Source: Ruminococcaceae bacterium YRB3002 (GTDB lineage: Bacteria; Bacillota; Clostridia; Saccharofermentanales; Saccharofermentanaceae). Taken from it: 64,000 nucleotides of DNA. Numbering within the stretch: the stretch's first letter is position 1; each line of letters opens with the position of its first letter. The notes beneath the pieces are model-generated. The model searched no databases and was not told where the DNA came from. It saw only the letters and a program-made list of their open reading frames with translations. The stretch lies in the NCBI GenBank assembly GCA_900099715.1, contig FMTG01000008.1:1-64000 (forward strand), given 5' to 3'. Made by a program: the position numbers and the translations under genes. Positions 58,034 to 64,000 of this stretch are shown here, piece by piece.

Positions 58034-59674
58034 TCACTCTCCTGTCACAGAGCTCTCAACAGAACTCTCCACTACACTCTCCACAACAACCGTATCCTTG
58101 CCCATGCCGCCTTCGCCATATGTAACTCCGGCACCCTGATTCGGATGGAATGCGGAGAACACAAGATCCACGGCAAACACGGACAGAAGACCTATGCAGA
58201 TGTATTTCTTGAGGGGCATCTTTATCTTGGAGTACAGGTTGTCCAGAAGCGGCGAGAATATATACGTAAAAGCCACTCCCGCAAGTCCGAACACGATCAG
58301 TCCCTCAAGGCACACACGGCCGTTGATGTTGAGGAAATATCCCTGATAATCCCACCACTTTGCATGGAACATGACCTCCAGAAACCACGATGCGAAATAC
58401 TCCAGAACACCGCAAGCCACGAAGGTCCCGCCGAACATCAGGAACGGGTTGCGCCGAAGCGGCTTGAGCAGAACGATTATCACCATTCCTCCCACACCGT
58501 AGATGGGAAGCCATGGTCCGTTCATTGTACCGCGGTTCACCAGAAGACCCTCATTCGCAAGCGTGTAGAATACCTCCCAGACATAACCTGTCAGAGCGTA
58601 AGTAAAGAACAGCAGTACTATGGTCCAGAATGAATAATTGCGGTTGTAATCGATCTTGATCCAGCGCCTCTTCTGGTGGACCGGCAGCGGGAAAGCAGAT
58701 TCGGGATAAACACTGTCCGATATATTTGCCACAGCCAGGATCCTGTCGTTGAGGATGTCTGCCGCCCCTTCGATCTTCTCCCTTTTCATGGCGCGGAGAT
58801 CCATATAAACCTCGGCATACGCGCACTCCCTCATCGGATCGAGGAAGAACACTGACAGCAGATTGTACGTGAACGTGGACAGCATATAGCCGACACCGTA
58901 AACGATGTCCATAAGGAACAGCCTGCCCTTGTTGCCCCTGGTAAGCTGCTTTGACATCGCGAAAGCATCCCTCCACTTCACATCCGGGTTCTCCGCCAGG
59001 ACGTAGGGGATCATGGAGTATTCGTATGATTTGATAACTCCCCCGATTATGGTGAAGTTCCAGAGGACCTGGAAGAAACTCCGGAGAAACATTATTTTCG
59101 CGACATTGAGGGTGCGGTTGTATTTGTATACGAAGAGGACCGTGTCGCCCTTGGTGTCAGCGTAGCGCCTGTGCTCGAGAAAATACCTGCACTTGCCAAC
59201 ATATATCACGTTCTTGACGAAGATGTTGAAGAGCATCAGCAGGACCGAGAACACGAATATGACAACGGACCTGGCGACAGAGCCCTTAAACACCAGTGTG
59301 TTGATGCCGTTAAGCACGCCGAACACGAGGCTTCCGGAAGTGGATATCTGATTGACAAATACTGACATGACGCCCTTGGTGTAGCGCTGACCCGTAGTCA
59401 TGGCATCCGGATTGATCTTTATGATATCAGAGGCCCATATCAGATCCTCCAGCGACTGCGCATTGGAACTGCCGGTTGCTCTGTCAGCAATAAGCTGGGC
59501 CTGCACGGTCGAAGCATTCCTTACGCCCGTCCCGATCCGTCCGAGATCAGTGCTGAGCGAATAACCGCCGACGAGAATACCTACGATGAAGACGATCAGG
59601 ACATTCATGAAATATTTCATCCTGAATGTCTTCCAGGCGTTCTTCAGTATGCTCTTTACCGACAGTTTATCCAT
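58034..59674 (-). CDS. DUF975/CmpB-like fusion membrane protein
   Basis: The 546-residue protein has two membrane halves. Residues 1-330 follow DUF975 (FRMKYFMNVLIVFIVGILVGG..., then amphipathic helices and FSVFFLDPMRECAYAE-like VFFLDPMRECAYAEVYMDLR). Residues 345-520 follow the putative ABC-transporter type IV (CmpB) family: FFTYALTGYVWEVFYTL, NRGTMNGPWLPIYGVGG and WWDYQGYFLNINGRVCLEGL. Neither domain has a proven function. The C-terminus is a Val/Ser-rich tail. Confidence 0.8.
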   Translation of the reverse strand: MDKLSVKSILKNAWKTFRMKYFMNVLIVFIVGILVGGYSLSTDLGRIGTGVRNASTVQAQLIADRATGSSNAQSLEDLIWASDIIKINPDAMTTGQRYTKGVMSVFVNQISTSGSLVFGVLNGINTLVFKGSVARSVVIFVFSVLLMLFNIFVKNVIYVGKCRYFLEHRRYADTKGDTVLFVYKYNRTLNVAKIMFLRSFFQVLWNFTIIGGVIKSYEYSMIPYVLAENPDVKWRDAFAMSKQLTRGNKGRLFLMDIVYGVGYMLSTFTYNLLSVFFLDPMRECAYAEVYMDLRAMKREKIEGAADILNDRILAVANISDSVYPESAFPLPVHQKRRWIKIDYNRNYSFWTIVLLFFTYALTGYVWEVFYTLANEGLLVNRGTMNGPWLPIYGVGGMVIIVLLKPLRRNPFLMFGGTFVACGVLEYFASWFLEVMFHAKWWDYQGYFLNINGRVCLEGLIVFGLAGVAFTYIFSPLLDNLYSKIKMPLKKYICIGLLSVFAVDLVFSAFHPNQGAGVTYGEGGMGKDTVVVESVVESSVESSVTGE

Positions 59675-59680
59675 CCGCTA

Positions 59681-60511
59681 TTACTCCATCCAGCTCCTGA
59701 TAAGTGCGATCTCCTTCGCATAACCCGGATCCTCGTTCGGAGTCTCCAGAATGAAGGGTTTCCCCTGCAGAAGAGGATGTGTAACAATGTTACGGAGCGC
59801 TTGTTCGCCTATAAAACCGCCTCCTATGACCTCATGACGGTCCTTGTGAGAGTCACGGCCGTTTTTGCTGTCATTGAGATGGACTGCCAGGAGTCTGTCA
59901 AGCCCGATCACCTTGTCGAACTCACTGAGGACTCCGTCAAAGTCATCAACATTATCGTATCCGCCGTCCCATGTATGGCACGTATCAAAGCACACCCCTA
60001 TCTTGTCCTTCAGTTCCACCCTGCTGATGATCTCAGCCAGCTCGTCGAAGGTCCTTCCGACCTCCGACCCCTTGCCTGCCATTGTCTCCAGGAGCACTGT
60101 GGTATCGTGTTCCGGCTTCAGGGCACTGTTGATCGCATCGGCGATCATGGGTATGGCAGTCTCAACACCCTGTCCAACGTGTGAACCCGGGTGAAAGTTA
60201 TAGTAATTGCCCGGAACAAACTGCATGCGGTCAAGATCGTCCGCAAGCATCTCCCATGAGAACTTGCGGATATTCTCTTTCTCGGCGCAGACGTTCATCG
60301 TATAAGGCGCGTGAGCAACGAGCTTCCCGAAGCCGTTTGCCTTCATGTACTCAACAAGAGCCTGCGCGTCCTCAGGAATTATCTCCTTGGCAGACCCTCC
60401 TCTCGGATTACGCGTAAAAAACGCGAAAGTATCAGCCCCAAGCTCCGTGGCATGCTTTCCCATGGCGAGAAAACCGCCCGAGCTCGACAGATGGCAACCT
60501 ATATTGATCAT
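59681..60511 (-). CDS. nfo: Endonuclease IV (AP endonuclease)
   Basis: The 276-residue enzyme cuts DNA at abasic sites. Zinc-binding motifs are all visible: HLSSSGGF, NYYNFHPGSH, VLLETMAG, VCFDTCHTWDGGYD, AVHLNDSKN, SHKDRHEVIGGG and ILETPNEDP. Size and order match Nfo. It follows the radical SAM gene by 19 bases and may share its transcript, though a functional link is not implied. Confidence 0.93.
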   Translation of the reverse strand: MINIGCHLSSSGGFLAMGKHATELGADTFAFFTRNPRGGSAKEIIPEDAQALVEYMKANGFGKLVAHAPYTMNVCAEKENIRKFSWEMLADDLDRMQFVPGNYYNFHPGSHVGQGVETAIPMIADAINSALKPEHDTTVLLETMAGKGSEVGRTFDELAEIISRVELKDKIGVCFDTCHTWDGGYDNVDDFDGVLSEFDKVIGLDRLLAVHLNDSKNGRDSHKDRHEVIGGGFIGEQALRNIVTHPLLQGKPFILETPNEDPGYAKEIALIRSWME

Positions 60512-60530
60512 TCTCCCAGACCCCTCCCTG

Positions 60531-61622
60531 TCATTCGTCTATATCGAAAAGAACGCCCTTCATACATATAAGCGGCTCGTCCTTATCGTAGTCCCAGGAA
60601 TGGTATGCTCCACCCCTGCAGAATCTCCTGTGTTCGCAGTCCCTGCATCCGGCGCAGTCCTCAGCCTTATCGCGCCTGAAGATCTCGAACCTGTTGTCCC
60701 AGACGTCCTTGAACCTATCCTTCCTGATATTACCCTGGATGACCTTGGGATTACGCTCGATATCAAGACATGCTCCGATATCGCCGTTGCTCATGATGCT
60801 GGCGGTGTATACGCCCGCATTGCAGAGCCAGTACCAGTCCCTTACCTCAGCCTCATAATCGAGACCCAAGTAGTGGCTGCATCCGTACAAGACAGGATAC
60901 CCGTCACGCCTTGCCTGCCTGATAAAATCGAACATATTTCTCAGATCCTCAGGCGTGCACATGAGCTCAGGCCTTGTGAGGGCCCTTCCGATAGGTTCCA
61001 GATTGATGACTCTCCAGGAATCTATATCGATCCCCTTCATTATCTCGAAGAGCTCAGGAAGCTCCTTCATATTCTCGTGGTTAAGCACCGTCGTGATCTG
61101 AACTGCTGCAAAGACATCCTCATCTATAAGGTTCTGGACGCCCCTCATGGCAAGCTCAAATCCACGCTTATAACCTCTCAGCTTATCGTGGGTCTCCGGA
61201 AGGCCGTCGATCGATACAGAGATAGTCTTCATGCCTGCCTCAGCAAGCTTATGTGCGACTTCCTTGGTGATCAGTGTCGCATTGCTGGTCATGCCCCACT
61301 TGAAGCCCAGGTCCTTGGCGTAGTTCATTATCTCGAAGAAATCCCTGCGAAGCAGGGGCTCGCCTCCCGTAATGCACAGGAGGAGCTTATCGATATCAAA
61401 ATCTTCCTTTATCTGATCGAGGATCGCCTTATATTCTTCCGTGGTAAGCTCGCCCGGCTGGGGCTTGTCACAGTTGCTTCCGCAGTGGAAGCAATGCTCG
61501 TTACATGCCGTCGTCAGTTCGAAGAAAAGGTGCCTTAGCTGCGGCTTCTTATATAACTGTTCAACATAGTCTGCCAGCTCATTAAGATGGCCTGTCTTGA
61601 TCTCCTTAATCCTTTGCATCAT
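60531..61622 (-). CDS. Radical SAM/SPASM peptide maturase
   Basis: The 363-residue enzyme has the SAM cluster motif CNEHCFHCGSNC near residue 38, the GGEPLLR motif of SAM binding, and a C-terminal SPASM region with cysteines for auxiliary clusters (GACLDIERNPKVIQGNI, then CAGCRDCEHRRFCRGG). Such enzymes cross-link or otherwise modify peptides. Its start overlaps the end of the precursor gene at 61606..61935, and the precursor is the obvious substrate. Either of two adjacent ATGs (61622, 61619) may be used. Confidence 0.88.
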   Translation of the reverse strand: MMQRIKEIKTGHLNELADYVEQLYKKPQLRHLFFELTTACNEHCFHCGSNCDKPQPGELTTEEYKAILDQIKEDFDIDKLLLCITGGEPLLRRDFFEIMNYAKDLGFKWGMTSNATLITKEVAHKLAEAGMKTISVSIDGLPETHDKLRGYKRGFELAMRGVQNLIDEDVFAAVQITTVLNHENMKELPELFEIMKGIDIDSWRVINLEPIGRALTRPELMCTPEDLRNMFDFIRQARRDGYPVLYGCSHYLGLDYEAEVRDWYWLCNAGVYTASIMSNGDIGACLDIERNPKVIQGNIRKDRFKDVWDNRFEIFRRDKAEDCAGCRDCEHRRFCRGGAYHSWDYDKDEPLICMKGVLFDIDE

Positions 61623-61935
61623 CAGGCACATCCGTGGTCAGGAATTCCGGGGGACCGTATACATCCGCGTTGTTGTTATCGTCCGGATCGTAGAAGTCCT
61701 CGGGAGGTCCGTAGACATCTTCGTTCTCGTTATTGGTGGGATCGTATGTCTCAGCACCGGGAGGACCGTAGACAGTCCTGTTCTCGTTGGTGGTAGGATC
61801 GTAATTAGTCGTCTCTGTGGGCGGAGGTCCGTACACACCACATCCGTTGATATTGCAGCCTAAAGTAAGCGTCGCGGTCACGCCTGCGATTATCTTCGCA
61901 GCGGTCATCTTCTTATCTGCACCAGGTCTCTTCAT
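61606..61935 (-). CDS. Repetitive lipoprotein-like precursor of the radical SAM enzyme
   Basis: The 109-residue protein starts behind GGGGGA. A hydrophobic segment (IIAGVTATLTLGC) ends in a lipobox-like TLGC with cysteine 27, followed by a second cysteine (GCG, residue 32). The rest is four VYGPP motifs at residues 34, 55, 74 and 92, separated by YDP-(x)-N-rich acidic spacers at 45, 64 and 82. No globular domain is evident. This is the layout of a modified peptide displayed on the membrane: repeated short cores, each with one aromatic residue. Lipoprotein substrates with repeated YG(P/V)P cores are known for some radical SAM systems; whether this is one is inference. Confidence 0.8.
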   Translation of the reverse strand: MKRPGADKKMTAAKIIAGVTATLTLGCNINGCGVYGPPPTETTNYDPTTNENRTVYGPPGAETYDPTNNENEDVYGPPEDFYDPDDNNNADVYGPPEFLTTDVPDDAKD

Positions 61936-61978
61936 AGGACATCCCCCAATAACTTGATGATGACCTGATTATAACACC

Positions 61979-64000
61979 TCATTTTCTCTCATTCATCATA
62001 ATGTTTATCCTGTTCCCGGCAAGATCTATCACTTCGTCTATACTCTTCTGTCCCTCGAGATATGGCTGGATCTCCTCATCAAGGATCTCAAGGACAGTCG
62101 AGTCCACATCCCTTTCCGTACGGGAGTCCGACAGTTCATCCAGATAATGGTCTATAGCATCAGCAGGCCACACGCCATCATCCGCCAGAGAATTCTTAGC
62201 ATCAAATCTATTGAATTCTTCAACGATCTTAATAGCACGGAGACGCATCCCTTCTTGAGATACTGGGTTCTCGTTATATGAACATATCCTGCTCTGAACG
62301 TCCGGGAGAAGAAAAGCATTGATGAAGCTGATACAATCTTCCCTAGATCCTGAGCATGATGTTATCGCTATCCCCACCGTGTCCATGATCTCCGGAACGC
62401 TTCCGTCTCTCGACGGGTATCCGATTATCGAATAATCACCGTTGTACTTACCGCTGTACTTAAGGAACCCCGGAAAACCCTTCCAGGAAAGGTCGGTCAC
62501 AGGCTCAAACCCTAATGAGCTTATATCAGCAGGTTCTGTCATGTTCTTAACATACTCTGCAAGTGCTCTGAAATCATCATTATCAAGATCTATCCGCCCG
62601 CGGCTGTCGAAGAATGACCCGGAAGAATTCATAAACAGTCTGTTGAAGATATCCTTCTTCTCGACACCCAATACATTGAGTCCGTTATTGGCACTCTTCA
62701 CGAGTTCATCATACTGTTCATAAGTTATTCCCTTCTGATCCGGATCATCGAGAAGTGACGTCTTCACGACAAGCCCTCTGTAGCATATTCCGTAAGGAAC
62801 CCTGTAATACGGGCTGTCCATTCCGCATAGTCCGCTGACATCAACGAGATATCTGTCATCATCAAGAACGGCATGATCTGAGTTGAGGATCACCATATCA
62901 GGGCCTAATTCTGATCTTATGTCTTCCATCAGGATATCCACCGATTCCGTCACATCCCTGTCAAAGCTATGATACTTGTTGACTAGCCTGACATAGCGAT
63001 CATCGCTGTCGCGGTTATAACTGTTAACGGCTTCACACAGACCGAATGAAGGCCAGTCAACATATGCAAGCTCCAGTATCTTCTTGCCTTTATTGGGGTT
63101 ACTGTCAGCTCTCGTCAGCGTGATCAGAACAGGATCTCCATTACCCCACGCTATCCCTGACTGTTCAGCATAGACTGAGACCTTGTCCTCTGAGGCATAC
63201 AAGATCCTGTAATTCGATGACATGTCGAATTCATTATTGATATATGTGTCGCTGTACCGGAGCATATCGGATAACTCCCCCGTGGCAGGGTCATACCTCA
63301 CGATGACTGCTCCTCCTAATTCATCTTCTGCATCAGATCTTGGGAAGTATACCGCATCGTCTTCCACGAACCATCCGTTCATTACACTGTCAGGAAGTTC
63401 ATTCACGCTTACTGTCAGATCATCAATATTGAGTCTGCACATATAGCACTTATGGTCGTCACCTGTCTCAACATCCGCCTCGAAAACAATATCGCCCTTA
63501 TAGAACATCATCCCCATGATGTAGCATGCTTCCATATCGGGTACGATGTCGGGTTCATATGTCCTGATATCGCCAGTGCCATCATCGATCACTATCGCCT
63601 GTCTGTTACTGCTGTCAAATCCCGACTGCTGAAATGAGTATATGAGCATATCACCATTCCTGCTCACATTATTCACTCCCGAGAACGTCATCGTCTTCGG
63701 GGGGACTGTGACTTCTTCCGGTTCCGTAAATACCCCCTTGGCAAAATCTGTCTTATATATCAGATTCGTTATAGTATCTGCCCCGCTGTCATCGCCATAC
63801 ACAAAAGCATAGTACTGACCGTCTGACAGGAAAACATCCTGAACATTGCCATACTCTGAAGGATCTATCCGGCCGACAAGTGTTCCGTCCATTTTGTACT
63901 CGACCAGCATATATGGCGTTGTCGTGCTCTTGAGATATTCCTCCGCAACGAGAGTATCCCCATCAGTCGCGATCACATTGAAGCCCTGAAGATCATCGAT
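61979..64000 (-). CDS. Large solute-binding-like lipoprotein (5' end outside window)
   Basis: The frame is open to the right edge (..IDDLQGFNVIATDGD at the end of the window), so the N-terminus and any signal peptide are missing. The visible 673 residues have the layout of the lipoprotein at 49369: beta repeats for about 300 residues, then a solute-binding-like part with SELGPDMVILNSDHAVLDDDRYLVDVSGL and a C-terminal helical end SIDEVIDLAGNRINIMMNE. No transporter genes are visible beside it. Function unknown. Confidence 0.75.
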   Translation of the reverse strand: MDDLQGFNVIATDGDTLVAEEYLKSTTTPYMLVEYKMDGTLVGRIDPSEYGNVQDVFLSDGQYYAFVYGDDSGADTITNLIYKTDFAKGVFTEPEEVTVPPKTMTFSGVNNVSRNGDMLIYSFQQSGFDSSNRQAIVIDDGTGDIRTYEPDIVPDMEACYIMGMMFYKGDIVFEADVETGDDHKCYMCRLNIDDLTVSVNELPDSVMNGWFVEDDAVYFPRSDAEDELGGAVIVRYDPATGELSDMLRYSDTYINNEFDMSSNYRILYASEDKVSVYAEQSGIAWGNGDPVLITLTRADSNPNKGKKILELAYVDWPSFGLCEAVNSYNRDSDDRYVRLVNKYHSFDRDVTESVDILMEDIRSELGPDMVILNSDHAVLDDDRYLVDVSGLCGMDSPYYRVPYGICYRGLVVKTSLLDDPDQKGITYEQYDELVKSANNGLNVLGVEKKDIFNRLFMNSSGSFFDSRGRIDLDNDDFRALAEYVKNMTEPADISSLGFEPVTDLSWKGFPGFLKYSGKYNGDYSIIGYPSRDGSVPEIMDTVGIAITSCSGSREDCISFINAFLLPDVQSRICSYNENPVSQEGMRLRAIKIVEEFNRFDAKNSLADDGVWPADAIDHYLDELSDSRTERDVDSTVLEILDEEIQPYLEGQKSIDEVIDLAGNRINIMMNERK

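Overview
The window comes from an anaerobic Firmicute, most likely an uncultured gut or rumen member of the Clostridia. The evidence is gene content and style: KtrAB potassium uptake, a three-gene fumarate reductase, an iron-dependent FucO-type dehydrogenase, an oxygen-sensitive TtdAB dehydratase, CPBP and VanZ membrane proteins, Fur/ZnuBC, a radical SAM/SPASM maturase, many lipoproteins with a classical lipobox, and strong AGGAGG-type ribosome sites. No rRNA, complete prophage or CRISPR array is present. Most genes lie on the minus strand.

Region by region. 1-16 kb: a cell-surface protein with 78-residue repeats and a FecR-like protein, ktrBA, a phosphodiesterase/TfoX pair, a DUF6273 lipoprotein, a MATE transporter fused to an ATP-binding domain, a GGDEF cyclase and two lipoproteins. 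16-25 kb: a 1602-residue zinc-ribbon membrane protein, fucO, and a Crp-type regulator/phosphotransferase pair followed by a second copy of the Crp C-terminus. 25.8-28.7 kb: a decayed mobilizable element at the 3' end of guaA (displaced guaA end, ORF6N protein, relaxase stub, small holin-like peptide, MobC, oriT-like hairpins). 28.7-40.8 kb: guaA, two membrane proteins, an ABC exporter, frdCAB, a DUF4097 protein, a divergent HTH/Ser-Thr kinase pair and a VanZ operon. 40.9-44.6 kb: an array of 23 tRNA genes on the minus strand with a YkuK-family gene inside it. 44.7-53.3 kb: small RNA-like elements, BrnTA, an XRE regulator, a two-component system, a HAD phosphatase, and a four-gene operon of membrane-anchored XRE regulator, secreted protein, solute-binding lipoprotein and ECF sigma factor. 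53.5-64 kb: ttdAB, znuBC-fur, a 562-bp inverted-repeat element, a receiver/membrane-protein pair, nfo, a radical SAM maturase with a repetitive lipoprotein-like substrate, and a second solute-binding lipoprotein cut by the window edge.

The strongest leads are: (1) the radical SAM/SPASM enzyme overlapping a 109-residue precursor with four VYGPP repeats; (2) the tRNA array, where all four leucine tRNAs have short variable loops, tRNA-Tyr and tRNA-Phe share a non-canonical T-loop, and a tRNA-Ile with anticodon UAU is present; (3) an 18-bp identical regulatory block in the same position upstream of the ABC exporter and the DUF4097 gene; (4) the guaA-targeted element remnant; (5) paired hairpins in the tRNA array whose loops are complementary to a short terminator-ended transcript; (6) the XRE/secreted/lipoprotein/ECF operon.
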